Shown here: positions 1 to 10,778 of the stretch, piece after piece
Numbering within the stretch: position 1 is the stretch's first letter
Layout: every line of letters begins with the position of its first letter
From: Ectocarpus siliculosus
Taxonomy: Eukaryota; Sar; Phaeophyceae; Ectocarpales; Ectocarpaceae
Direction: 5' to 3'
Assembly: GCA_000310025.1 (NCBI GenBank)
Contig: FN648812.1
Coordinates: 2,103-38,435 of the forward strand
DNA: 36,333 bases
The notes under the pieces: generated by a model
Told to the model about the DNA's origin: nothing
What the model saw: the letters and a program-made list of their open reading frames with translations, nothing else
Database searches by the model: none
Translations under genes and position numbers: made by a program

Positions 1-28
1 AAACTGGGTACGGACGAACTCTGTTTCG
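1..28 (+). CDS. Gene 1, tail of exon 8 (partial)
   Basis: This is the 3' end of the exon that is complete at 12951-13067 in gene 2. It reads NWVRTNSVS and ends at the donor gtatga. The one change from gene 2 is alanine to serine. The rest of gene 1 lies to the left of the window. Confidence 0.45.
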
Positions 29-162
29 GTATGAGTTTCGCCGTTTGTTTATGGAGCTCTCATCGATGCGCATTTACATATTCGACCGTGACTACTGCTG
101 TAGACTTGATACTGCTGCCACCGGTGTGCGTATTGTTTCAACATTCATGACGGCTGATCCAG

Positions 163-294
163 GGACTGGTCGATGACGGCGCTGTGCAGCGGGCTGAGCT
201 GCTGCTGGCTGGTGATGACCCTCTGCCGACGTTCGCGGCTGTTCGCCGGAGCTGTGTCCAACCACGAGGAGGAGAGGAGGAGGTGGCAGACTGA
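163..294 (+). CDS. Gene 1, candidate exon 9 in the phase-0 frame
   Basis: After the acceptor ending gatccag, the frame in phase with exon 8 is open for 43 codons and closes at TGA 292-294. It begins GLVDDGAVQRAELLLAGDDP and looks protein-like. It overlaps the start of the coiled-coil ORF (ATG at 173), which is in the +1 frame. Either this is the true C-terminus of the upstream protein, or the two frames are joined in a way the DNA does not show. Confidence 0.35.
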   Translation, partial: GLVDDGAVQRAELLLAGDDPLPTFAAVRRSCVQPRGGEEEVAD

Positions 295-1051
295 GGCCGA
301 TATTGCCACCGCCGCCGCCGTCGCCGCGTCCGGGGAGAAGATGGAAAAGAAGATGCAGCTGGTCTTCCAGAGCCAGCTCGAGGAGGAGAGGGCGAGGTGG
401 CAGACTGAGGCCGAGATCGCCACCGCCGCCGCCATCGCCGCGTCAGAGGAGAAGATGAAGCTCGTCTTCCACAGCCAGCTCGAAATGGGGCAAGCCAAGC
501 TGGCTGACGAGATGGCAACAGTGCAGCAGGAGATCCAGGACATCCAGGAGGGCCTCACGGGCAAGCTCAACGACCTCAAGAACAACGCGGACGCCCTCGG
601 AGCTGGCCTCTTGAATGTCCAGAGCGAGAACTTGCCTGACCGCCAGTTGACGAAAGTCCTGCACAAGATGAACGAGAGGGCGGAGGAGTCCGCCAGGGTG
701 TGGGGCAAAGAGTCCGAGCTAGGCTCACACTTCGCCCATTGGAAGGTCGGCAAGAATCTACCCAAGGCAGGCGGGGGTGGCGACGACGACGAGCGCGAGG
801 AGGAGGCGGGCGGAAAACTCTCGGGGCCGTCCCAGCAGGAGGGGGAGCAGAAGGAGGAGGCGGGCGGCCAACCCTCAGGGCCGCCGCAAGAGGGGGAGGG
901 GGGGGGGAAGGGCAGGAAGAACAGGAGGGGAAAACGCGGGGGCAAGGCAAAGAAGGAGAAGAAGCCGGTGGGAGAGGGAGAGGGAGGTGACAGCAGTGAC
1001 GGGATGTCCGGGGGAGGGGAGGGGGGACAGGGCTTCTCCGCCGGCACCTAG
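173..1051 (+). CDS. Gene 1, coiled-coil WQTEA-repeat ORF (292 aa)
   Basis: This is a 292-residue open frame. Residues 1-30 are hydrophobic and Cys-containing. Two 38-residue repeats begin WQTEA at residues 38 and 76 and are rich in Ala, Glu, Lys and Gln. A helical segment with EIQDIQEGL and KLNDLKNNADAL follows, then a conserved block around KVLHKMNERAEESARVWGKE. The last 90 residues are Gly/Glu/Lys-rich with a basic RKNRRGKRGGKAKKEKK stretch that could bind nucleic acid or act in nuclear targeting. It may be the last exon of the modular gene or a separate gene starting at this ATG. I do not recognise the family; similarity to generic coiled coils would be uninformative. It differs from the gene 2 copy at ten residues. 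Confidence 0.6.
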   Translation: MTALCSGLSCCWLVMTLCRRSRLFAGAVSNHEEERRRWQTEADIATAAAVAASGEKMEKKMQLVFQSQLEEERARWQTEAEIATAAAIAASEEKMKLVFHSQLEMGQAKLADEMATVQQEIQDIQEGLTGKLNDLKNNADALGAGLLNVQSENLPDRQLTKVLHKMNERAEESARVWGKESELGSHFAHWKVGKNLPKAGGGGDDDEREEEAGGKLSGPSQQEGEQKEEAGGQPSGPPQEGEGGGKGRKNRRGKRGGKAKKEKKPVGEGEGGDSSDGMSGGGEGGQGFSAGT

Positions 1052-2468
1052 AGTGGCAGCGGGTTATTGTTGTTGTTGTTTTTTTTGTTCTTGGCAGTCA
1101 TCTTGCTCTCGAAGGCGTTGAGCGAGGTGTCGGTTCATCCGACCCTTTGCCCGCCTGAGGTGATGCGGTGTACTGTCAAGCCGTGGAAACGAAACAGTTG
1201 TACAGCTATGGCACGGGTCCACTAGTGGGTTTGCTTTCGACGGATGTGGCACGGATTCCTATGTACTTCGTACTTTAGTGGTCCTTGTTGCCTATCCCCG
1301 ATGGTGTATTCCCATGAACGGCAAAAACTCGAGCCCATGTACAGCTAGATTATTTCCACGATCAACGGCTGTTTCCCTCGTTGCCCGGTTTGCGCTTTTT
1401 TTTGTGGGCAAATCGGGCCAATCGGGCAAACGTGTTTTTTTTTTTCATGCCTCGCTTCTCGCTGAAGGGCGTAGCGGCGAGAGGAGCATTGCGGTTCCAG
1501 CTTGCGTCTGTTCTTGACTCGATCTCAACAATTTAATTGTGGGGAGGCGTGCCTGCGGGCTCCTTCTTGTGTGCCTGGTTGATGCTGCATTTCGTGCCAA
1601 ACCGCAGGGGTCACGTGGCGTTGGCTTGCTTTTTGCTTGCGCGCATGGATTGTAGCAGAGGTAGTCTACCCGACTGTTGTGCTGCCAGAATTTTGTGGTA
1701 ATTTCGTTTTGCTCCGGCCCTTGGTCGGCAGTGTGACAAGGAATGCAATCTGAGTGTGTCGCATGAAACATTCAAGGAAACAAGAATGACGACCAAAGTA
1801 ATCATCCAGGCCAAATAAATGCATGTACATACTTCAAGCGAGCTGCTCGAAGATTGAGTGGACAGTACTCACGGACCAAGCTTGCGATGGAACTGGCGTG
1901 CAATGTCCGTGCTGCCTCTGCAGGGCGTGCGTGCTGTCGCCCACTAGACCTGGGCTTCACCGTTGTGGCGCCGGTGATTCATGACCGCTGTGTGCCAAGA
2001 ATGGTGACTGTCGTGTGATCCCAAGGTTGTCCTTGACCTGTCTCATGATGGTACGATGAGGTGACCCCGAGGAAAACATAAGTGCTGATACTTCGAGTTT
2101 GTCTCCCTCCCAGTCCCTGTCGCGATTAGTTCACCCTTTCCATTACACTTTCAACGAGGCCACCACGGGCAGGCACCGCAAGCGCAAAATGACACCGGAA
2201 GAACAAAAAAAAAAAAAAAGACAGGGCGGCCCTGAAGCCTTCGGCAAACATACCCCTGCAACGGTAGACTGAAACAATTCATACGTGGCTACTCTTCAAA
2301 GATCGTGCCGGATCAGTTACTGGTATCACTGCCGAAATGACTCTGTCAAATCGCCCACCTCCTCCAGGCTTATCTACGCCCCGTAGGCGACCACACGAAC
2401 ATGCACGCCGAAACGAACGCCACAACAGCTACACACGAACATCAACACCCCGAGAAGGAAGCACGTTC

Positions 2469-2945
2469 CTAGCAGCGGAATACTCCAGACCTAGATTGAG
2501 CACGGCAAACAGCAACCAGTCTCTGCCTTCCTACTTTTCCGTCCGCAAGTTGGGGGATCCCTGGGCCGTGGCAGCTGAACTTGCAATGCTGAGCGTACAC
2601 GTCGGGATCCCGGCCGCAGTACCCCCTCCGCGAGTCGAACTCCCGCGCCGAGAGCACCGACATCCTCCCCAGCAGGAACGCATCGGCGGCCTCCACCTCC
2701 TGCCACCCCTGCCCGCCGACGGTGCGCGTTCCAGCGGCGGCGCCTCCCCTTTCCTCCGCGAGCGCGACCTTCTTGAGCTCTCGCGCGCGCCTCGCCCTGC
2801 CCCCTGGAGACGGAGCTGGCCGACGACGGGCTGGCGAAATAACCGCCGCTTCCGCGAACGACGACGTGCAGAACGCCTCCGCCCAAAGCGCCGCTCCCGC
2901 CGCCGGCGCGCGAGGTGGAAGAGGAAGGAGTAGCCTCACGACCAC
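2469..2945 (-). pseudogene. Possible decayed minus-strand coding region, unit A
   Basis: A minus-strand frame of 158 residues contains protein-like text such as WQEVEAADAFLLGR and YCGRDPDVYAQHCKFSCHG. A second frame just upstream (2947-3216) ends RQLCSDLRRDMWAGV before a TGA. In unit C the two parts are continuous, so A may carry a break here. Differences between the copies mostly change residues in this frame, which argues against active constraint. The opposite strand is also open, so this may be chance in GC-rich DNA. The function is unknown. Confidence 0.2.
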
Positions 2946-4830
2946 TTCAGACTCCGGCCCACATGTCTCTCCTCAGATCGGAGCACAGCTGCCGGACCGA
3001 CGCCCTCTCCTCCTCGGCGGCGTTCCGGGAGGCGTCGGGGACCCTGGCTTGCGGCTGGGGTCGTGCCGAGGGCCTTGCTGAAACTGCAGGCACCGCACCT
3101 CCGACAGCTTCCGCAGCACACACACCAGCGGAACACGATGCTCTTGGTCCGTTGCAGCTGGGCTTGAAGCTTGGGTCCTTTTCGTTTTCTCGCCTGCTGT
3201 TGGGACGTAAAGCCAAGCGCAGTATGGGGAGGGGGGGGGGTGCTGACCATTGAGGGGCATCAACATCATCTCAGGGCCGCGGGGACGTTGTTGCTTGGTA
3301 GGTGGTGCAAGGAACGGGGGTGCGGCGGGGACAACGTGCGCCTACGCCTATGAGACCTGGGTCCATGGTCACTATCATAAGCAACAGGGATCGGTGGGCA
3401 CGTGCAAGCAAACGACAACGTTACACCTTTACGCAATAATACGAGAACGTGGGGGAACCTTTCGAACTTCAGCTTCGAGCCCAACACGCCAAGCCCCCCC
3501 GCGGGACAAGAAAAAAATGGCAAAGGTGGCGCGAGAGAGTGAGATAGGCAGTGACCCCGTGAATGATACAAGACCTATGCGCCGAAGGATAGCACAGTGT
3601 GTCGAGAGGATGCAATCACGGGAGACCAGGGGTAGGGGGCTAGATCGCTCAACGCCGGCATATGCTGTACACGTCTCCGGGCCGTAGTCGTATGAATGCG
3701 GTCATGAGAACCGAACCAAACCAATAAACATACCACGGTAGAACCAATATGCACTCTTGGGTTTGTGCGCGACACAGACAAGCATCAAATGTTGATCTTC
3801 GATGATTTCTTGCTGCCAACCGGTTCGTGAGAGACAAACGCTCACATTGTTCCATCGCACCCATGCCCCAAGCCAACATGCGTGCGCCCACTCCCGCCTT
3901 CTTCGAGCCAAACTCTGCTCAATCCTGGCCAGGTGCCAGACGATCAAACAGGTCACCGGCAGACTGCGTGCGCGGCGGTGCGCAGACAACGAGCACGCGC
4001 AGAGAGAAACAAAGAAGGCTAGCTTCGACATATTCGGGCAGATGGTGGTCTGTGCCTCAAAGTTTTCCCGGGACACGACGGCGGGCGGTCGCCAGGGCAA
4101 GTCAAATCCGCGAAGCACGGTCATTTCTCGCAGAAACAGTCTTCTTGTTTTCATCGTTGTCCTTGTTGCCGTAATCGAAACCTTCACACAAAAGCAAACG
4201 GGTCTCTCTCTGCTCCGTACCTTCTGACACTAGTACCGATCCAACCCTTCTGTGGTCACAGGCCTCCTATCCCACAAAAGGGTGGATACACACTTCCATG
4301 CGGTATTTGGGGTGTACGGCCTCCGACGGCTATTTTGTAACGTACGTTACGAGGCATACGTAGTTCGACCTCAGGGTGACGATGAACAAAAATGAACGGC
4401 CAGGGCTTGCTCGACTGGAGAGTTGAAGAGTGACAAATGACAACAAAATGGCGCTGCTGGTGCTCACCCGCTGCCGTGCCGGCCATGCATTTGTTAGGCT
4501 GGTCCATGCTGCCCATCAGCGACCCTAAGAATCCTCCTAGCGATGCCGCTGCCTCCTCTTCTCCGCCGCCACCGCCACCACCACCATCATTATTACAAAA
4601 CCTGATTTCACTCCTCTACGCAGGGCGTGGCCGTGGAGGCGTTGGCACATCCGAAGTATTGCTGCATGCTGAAGAATATAAGACTGCGGCGGCAGCGGCG
4701 GCGGTACCTGTGTCCGGAGGCACCCAACGAACATTGCAGCGCCGTGGCAATGAGCGTAGTGGCGGGCAAATGGAAGGTCGAGGCCAAAGATCCTAAAATA
4801 CTACAATACAACAGTGATGAACGGCATACC

Positions 4831-4860
4831 GTACTGTACTGTACTGTACCGTACCGTACG
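4831..4860. repeat. TGTAC pentanucleotide microsatellite, unit A
   Basis: This is a run of TGTAC and CGTAC units containing self-complementary GTAC. The equivalent runs in B (about 17829-17869) and C (about 28814-28854) are longer and differ in the order of T and C variants, consistent with slippage. Confidence 0.7.
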
Positions 4861-5472
4861 CTTGCATGATGCATTGGTACGAATAAACAGATGAACCACA
4901 TTGAGGCGACGAAGGGACAGAGGCATTGCACTGAAGAAGTGGCGCTATAACTAAACTAGTGTAGTGCCATCACCCGGAGGCAGACAACATGGAGGCTAGT
5001 ATAGCAGTGAGTCGGGAGTTAAAAGCCCGAATGGATGCCTGACCAATCTTTAGTGCCCGGGAGGCGCACGAGCGAGTTACCTGAACATACACTACCGGTG
5101 AATGCGATGCCCTCAAGCAACATCTCGACAAAGACAACACTCTTGTGAGTGAAAGATGACAAGAAGCGGGAGAAGAAAGCGATTAGTCCCCCAGCCAACC
5201 GGCCACAGAAACAAAAACAAAACACACACACCCGCAACGTGCCCCAAACATAAACACGCCAGGGTAACTCGGCTAAATAGCGTACGGCAGCAGCAGGATA
5301 CCCAGCGAGGACCGAGCCACCTCCACCCTGTTGTTGTTGATGTTGTGCCAACCTAACGATGCTCTCACCCTCGGGATCCGCTGCTGTGGGCATCAGCATG
5401 AGGCGCCCACCCCCCGGCAGATTGACGACCCCCGCCTCCTTCGTCCCTGCCAGGTACCATCCAAAGGATCTG

Positions 5473-5495
5473 CAGCAGCAGCAGCAGCAGCAGCA
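5473..5495. repeat. CAG microsatellite, about 7-8 units, unit A
   Basis: This is a CAG run in the spacer. The same locus has about 13-14 units in B (18481-18521) and 12-13 in C (29466-29503). It creates poly-leucine and poly-alanine or glutamine frames that should not be mistaken for genes. Confidence 0.9.
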
Positions 5496-8400
5496 AGCGG
5501 AAGTGTGAACAAGTGAATGGAGGAGGCACAGGATTCACAGCAGCGGCTCTCCTGCTACATACACACATTAGTTCCGTAGCGCTGTGGTGCAAATATCCCC
5601 CAAGTAGCAGCGCTGCTGGTTCGTAATAGGGGAAGCTGAAGGGGTGACCATCGTGGAGATGTAGACTGTGGCACAGCGGTAGCAAACGGGGGTTGAGCAA
5701 TGGCAGCGGCAGCACCGGCAGCAGCAGCTGGAGCGCAACATAAGCGGGTGTGGCATCTGTGATTGAGTGAATTTAGCAGGGAAGGCAGACACAAACCAAC
5801 CAACGACAAGTTCCCTGGGGGCGTTTGACAGATGATGCAGGCAGGAAAAAGAGCAAAACGAGCGGCAGGCATACGGAGAGCCATGCGGAAATCGGCCCTG
5901 CCTCGCGTGTGACTCCGCAGCCTGATCGCGAAAATATCAAGAAGCATGTCGAAAGGTGTAGACAGAAGAGGAGGTGGGATAAAAATATACACACCCTCAA
6001 AACATGCTCCCGGTCGTGTGATTCTCGATAAACAGCGATATGAGCGTAGCGTACATGGTCTCATGGTTCGCGGAGGCGACCAAGTGCTGCGTTGTCAAAG
6101 CCAGTTCCACCTGCAGTGGCATAGGCAAAGCATTTTATTGGGAAAAATTGCACTTGTTGTTGACCCATCACCGAACCAATATTCAGGCCAGCGGGTGTAA
6201 ACGCCATGTTTACTGGGACTGCAGCAGTGTGGAGTGGTGCTCATGTCAAGCAACTCTGCGCATGCTTTTGGCTGATTCCCATGAATCAAACCCACGCCGA
6301 TATGAATGGCAATGGCCGTGAACATGCCACCGTTGTCAGATCTTGGTATCCTTACCAATGAGGTTTTGTTCGATTATTCTGTTGAACCCTTGGGAGACTT
6401 TCGTGCATGACCAGCTGTTGTGATGGTCACCGGAAATCAATGTGATGCGATGCTGTCTTTCACGAACACAAATCAAGAACAAATCGACAACACAAGTGCA
6501 TTGGACTTTCAGAAGAAGACTCTTGCTGTACTGTATTCTTCTAGCCCTTATACTCTGAAAAGCAGTACATGGCTTGTCCTCTTTGGGGTATAGTTTCGTG
6601 ATTGCGTCACAGATGACAATGTCTCCCCCCAGAGAGAAGAGTAACTCTCACGATGCCCCAACCGTGAGCCAACTCTAAGTAACTCAAACCTTAGGGAAAA
6701 TAAATATACAAACAGAAAAGCTACCCATTCGAGATACACCCACAGTCGAACGGGATGTGGTGGAGTCTTTGCAGCGAGTGGGGGGAAAACCGGCTGGGTA
6801 CTGGAGGCATTTCGAGCCGAGTTATGTCTAAAATTTACAAATGATTTATATCAGTGATACCAGCTGGTGCCAAGTACAAAGACATCTGTAAAGGTAGCCT
6901 ACATCTTGCAATACATCCCCTGTAGTTCTCTACACTGGGTCAACGACAAAGGTATCGGGGAGAAACCCTCCGTCATGTCGCGTGTTGTAAAATGTAACCT
7001 TCAACCTTCACAGGGAACACGGCGCAGTGTCTTTGTGACAACTTGCTACTCCGTTAGATACGATAAGATTTTAACCTGCAACTTTGGAAGTGGAGTTGAT
7101 GGACGGGGACCTGCCTTAGAATTGCCTCGTCGGTCTAGAGTAACGAAGAACCTTGCTCCTGTAGACAGTGTATGACCCATAAAATATATCGACAGCAAAG
7201 GTGATCAACCCCCGTGGCCAGCTCACCTGACTCGGCCTGGCTCATGGTCGTCCCCGGGGTGCTTCACAGCTCGCGTCGATCAGCAACGCCTGGCTCTCTT
7301 GCCGCGCTGCAGCAGCGCGGATGAAGCTGCGGAACAATTGATAGTTTCCCGGAGAGGGACGTTGAGTCATAAATCAGGGAAGATGACGACAGGTACACCG
7401 AACAACACAAATACGAACGCTGTACACAGCAGTAGGGTCGCGGTGCTGTCAGCAGTCAGCAATCACAACACACCCACATACGAACGAGCTGGGTGTTTTG
7501 AAATCTTCGGAGATTGCGGAGATCAGGCAGGGGCCCTCAGATGGTGCGGGCAGACGGGGGGGGTACAAGACGGCGGGGGTACAACAGGTCAAAACATCGA
7601 TAGCTTCCGCAGGGCCCCGTCCGGTCAAGCTTGCCAAAAGACGCACGACCTCCACCATCACCACATCGTAGCGCCCGTGCTGGTGGGAGCGATGGAACCA
7701 GATCACGGGATACGCCCCGCCAACGACAGCATGCTGGAAGGGAGAATCGACAACGGAATGAATGCAGAATGCCGGACCTCATCTGATCGGAGATATGGTC
7801 GTGCGGATGGATACATGTCTTCTCAAGTTGCTCGTTGTGGGCGTGCCTTTTCATGCTACCGGCTGCCGAAGCGTAACAGATTCGAAACCCCTTGGAAGCG
7901 TTAAGAGAAAGCCGGGACGCATCCTGTAGAGGACTGAACCCGTGTCACTCCCATCTCTTCCCGCCTTTTTTTGCTGGAGTCGCAAGTTGAGCGGAGAGAG
8001 GGAAAGCTGGTGGTTTTGGAAGAGGGCACAACCGGATCGTACCTCGGCTGCTGGCTCTTTTCGGAGAACGGCCGCCGATCGATCCTGCTGTTGAGTGAGA
8101 GGACAAGAAGCAAGATCGTGCGCGAGAGAGGAGCGAAAGCGGAGCACAGCGAGAGGGGCAAGAAGCAGGTACGGGAGTGTGTGTTTGTTTGTGTGGACAG
8201 AGAAGTGTGCTGTTGTGAGGGGAGGAGGGAAGTGCACACACCCAACAGATAGACTCGATGGAGAGGAGCGCGCCCGGGCGTTTGGAGTTTGCCGGTATAC
8301 GCAGTGCTTGTCCATCAACATGTACGGCGACGGGCCACGCCGTGGATGCGCTCTGCTCGCACACAAGGCCGCTGGCGGAAAGAGCATGATCATCCCACAA

Positions 8401-8833
8401 AGCATGCTTGCTGTTTGATCTGGAGCCAAGTCGACCCTCGGATTCTCTCTCGTTGTGGCTACGGTACACGCACAGATGAGTATCCCTTGCTCCATGCAGC
8501 TGCTGCTCAGGCTGGTCACACTCGAAAGAGAGATAGACAGATCGATCGCCGCGTGAGCCGTGAAAGCTCTTGGCCTCCAAGGGACAGCTTTATTGCCCGA
8601 CCCGATTTTCCCTCCTTGGATCGTGTGAGTCAAATTATTCAAGACCCAGACACAGGATTTGCGCCACGGCACTCTGTGGTTTTCCCTCTAGCCAAGAGCT
8701 TCCAACAAGCAGCATAGCTGCCGATTGTGGGGCAACTCCGTTGGGGACATGTGGGCAACGAAGAAATGTGCATTGGCCAGTCACTAAAGCCGCGCCTCCT
8801 ACCGCTTTCATGCCCTACACAGGCGAGAGAATA

Positions 8834-9082
8834 ATGAGGTGGTTTCCGGCGTGGCCGATGCTGCTTCTACTGGTGGCTATCACGCTGCTGCCTTTGGCGG
8901 ACGCCTTCAAGGGCCAGGGGATGCTGCGGCGAGCCAAGACCGTAGTCAAGGGCATCCCCGCCGCGCTGCGGATCATCGTTAACGACATCGATGTCCGGGT
9001 GATCCTCGAGGAGAGCACCGCAGAGCCCGCCCCCGAGGTGTTTTGGACGGCAACCCAGCCTGAAAAAGAGCCGGTTTTGGAG
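8834..9082 (+). CDS. Gene 2, exon 1: signal peptide and basic N-terminal region
   Basis: These are 83 codons from ATG to the donor GAG/gtacta, ending in phase 0. Residues 1-24 form a signal peptide: MRWFPAWP, then a leucine-rich core, then LLPLADA. Cleavage is expected after A24, leaving phenylalanine at +1 (ADA/FKGQGMLRRAKTVVKG). In heterokont algae, F at +1 followed by a basic stretch is the hallmark of bipartite plastid targeting, so plastid import is possible; simple secretion is the alternative. The ATG was chosen because it directly precedes the hydrophobic core. An in-frame ATG at 8810 is possible, but a single-base deletion in unit B breaks the frame further upstream. The exon is identical to 33036-33284, which suggests constraint or recent homogenisation. 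Confidence 0.65.
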
Positions 9083-9482
9083 GTACTACAAATATGCACA
9101 CGCACGTCATTATCGATTGGCAAAGGGGGGGAATGGCGGGTTCGAAAATGGATACGGAGCGAGGAAACTGGTATTTCATGTGGTTGACTGCCTCTGCGTG
9201 GGGAGGGGGCGGCATGGATGACAAGTGTTTCTCATCTTTTCCCCCTGAGGTTTTTACCTGCGTTATATTTTCGGGAGAGTCTCCGGCATGCGGAAAAAAA
9301 AGGTGCGTTTTGAGTACCACCACAATACATCAACACCGCTGTGATTTCAAGCCAAAGGGCCCAACCCCATGGCCGTGCTTTGTATCAAAGCACCAGCGAT
9401 CCGTTCGACTGCCACATCCAGTCGTTCTTCTCGCGCCTATTTGTGCACACTTTTCCCGCCCCGCCGCCCCGGCTCCCGGCAG

Positions 9483-9584
9483 CGTGTCGTCCGCTCCCGA
9501 GCGGCGATGGCGGTGGAAGCGCCTCCTCAACCAATCGTGCCGGAAGCCGTGCACTGGTCTCCGGTGGTCTTCGGCGATTGGCCG
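9483..9584 (+). CDS. Gene 2, candidate exon 2 (34 codons)
   Basis: The acceptor ends in a pyrimidine-rich tract with cccggcag and the donor is CCG/gtacga; both are in phase 0. The product contains VEAPPQPIVPEAVHW and ends VVFGDWP. The sequence is unchanged in gene 4 (33685-33786), whereas the flanking intron has substitutions. No domain is recognised. The exon call rests on splice signals, phase and conservation only. Confidence 0.45.
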
Positions 9585-9895
9585 GTACGATCGACATCTT
9601 GTAATGGTGGTATTGCGCTGGCAGCGTCTTGTGTGGTTGGAGCGTTTTGCACGTTGAATTTCCTGGAATTTCCTGAGTGTAGCGCGTCCCGAGCGGGGAT
9701 CAAAAGTGTTGCTGCATTTTTTGCCGAAGTGCGGTCGCCAATGTGTAGCAGATTGATGAGGCAGAGCTGATGCGTGTGTGCATGGCCATGGTTCTCATGT
9801 TGATAGTCCCTTTTGGGCTAGAAATGGCGTACACCGTTGCTGATTTGTGGCATGCACGTTACGATCGGTTGCATATCGCACCCCTACAGTATACC

Positions 9896-10174
9896 GAACC
9901 ACACAGAAGTGGTCTCGTTTTTGCTGAACTGCTCCCCTTGTCCGCCTTACTCGAACAAGTGTCCGCAACACTTGGCCGATTTGACCGCGTGGGGTCCAGC
10001 TGTTGCAGACGACAGATATAGGTAGGTAGGTGCGTGCTCGTGGTGAGGGAGAATGAGAGGAGCAGTCATGAAAGCGGAGCACGTGGTCAAATCGGCGAAG
10101 CGTTGCGGACAGATTTTTTCGAGTAAGGCGGACGAGGGAACAGTTCAGCAACGAGAGCACTGCTGTGTGGTTTC
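9896..10174. repeat. Inverted repeat 1 in intron 2 (arms about 95 bp)
   Basis: The arm at 9896-9991 (gaaccacacag ... gaccgcgtg) is the imperfect reverse complement of 10080-10174. The two are separated by about 88 bp. The right arm and spacer, read on the minus strand, resemble the pre-exon intron sequence and acceptor at 11570-11667, including cgcacctacctac and tctgcaacag. The structure is therefore probably an inverted copy of an exon module rather than a transposon. The same structure is at 34098-34374 in unit C. Confidence 0.7.
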
Positions 10175-10583
10175 TTAAGCGACGGGTACGAGAGCTGAAA
10201 TACTTTTTCCCAAACGGAACACTGCTGCTGTTGGCAACAATTAGCATTTCACAACAACGAAAAAAAAAACACCTCTGAAGCCCGGGAACGGAGGCCAAAG
10301 GCACGATGGAAGATCGTCGCTACGTCCGTTGTGGACATCGCGGTAGCCGGCAGGGTCAGGTGGCGAGTGGTGCCGACCCTTCGAAGTTTCAAGCTCGGTA
10401 CCACACCCCACGCGACCCTGCCGGCTTCCGCGACGTCCACCACGGACGTAGCGGCATTCTTTCATCGTGCATTTGGCATCCGTTCTTGGGCTTGGCGTTT
10501 TTTTTTTAAATGTTTTTTTGCCAACGGCAGCGGTGCTCCGTTTGGAAAATATGCTCTTTTGTCTCTTGCACGTTTGCCACACA
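10175..10583. repeat. Inverted repeat 2 in intron 2 (arms about 200 bp, almost no loop)
   Basis: A long imperfect palindrome is centred near 10385 (tggtgccgaccc / aagctcggtacca). Its arms run to about 10175 and 10583. The plus-strand arm ends in gttcttgggcttggcg followed by T-rich sequence, which matches the 3' ends and donors of exon 3 (tccttgggctttccg/gt) and exon 4 (gttcttgggcgtggcg/gt). The palindrome therefore looks like two degenerate exon modules facing away from each other. It is present in unit C at about 34375-34780. Confidence 0.75.
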
Positions 10584-10620
10584 TGGTGAATCGATCCATT
10601 GTGGTGCTTTTAGAAACGAT

Positions 10621-10622
<2 letters not shown>

Positions 10623-10665
<43 letters not shown>
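10623..10665. repeat. CTG microsatellite, about 14 units, intron 2 of gene 2
   Basis: This CTG run is about 43 bases long. The matching locus in gene 4 (34821-34839) has only about 6 units. It lies about 115 bases before exon 3, and a single ctgctg(cc) at the equivalent place before exon 4 (near 11527) suggests the seed was present before the module duplicated. Confidence 0.9.
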
Positions 10666-10667
<2 letters not shown>

Positions 10668-10778
10668 CGCGTCTGATGAATCATCAGCTATGCCTGACAC
10701 GGTCAAAACAGTCTTGTCCGTCTTACACCCCCTTCGCTACCCCCCGCCCACAAACACACTTCCCGTAACGTGCTGCAG

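Larger units (their letters stand above)
1052..8833. other. Spacer of unit A: 3' UTR plus intergenic DNA, no supported gene
   Basis: I see no gene I can support in this 7.8-kb stretch. The open frames are short or low in complexity, and their frames break between the three copies. A T-rich tract follows the stop at 1060-1090. AATAAA at 1814-1819 is a possible polyadenylation signal about 760 bases after the stop. Other contents are a possible decayed minus-strand coding region (2469-3250), a TGTAC pentanucleotide tract (4831-4860), a CAG tract (5473-5495), the empty site of the solo LTR (TACCC at 6722-6726), and a tRNA B-box-like GATTCGAAACC near 7879. No clear core promoter is visible before 8834. 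Confidence 0.6.

Noticed and set aside
2337-2933. 198-residue plus-strand Pro/Arg-rich frame in the spacer
   Set aside because: It is truncated in B and refused with a different end in C. Composition follows GC content, and the opposite strand is equally open.
4437-4796. Pro-rich plus-strand frame near the TGTAC tract
   Set aside because: Its length depends on CCA and GCG triplet runs, and its end changes between A and B/C. No splice context or conservation supports it.
7851-8672. 273-residue minus-strand open frame upstream of gene 2
   Set aside because: Indels not divisible by three between units break it, the composition is low in typical protein features, and it lies over the likely promoter region.
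8570-8833. N-terminal extension of exon 1 upstream of ATG 8834
   Set aside because: A one-base deletion in unit B (caacag for caacaag) shifts this frame, and it would bury the signal peptide inside the protein.
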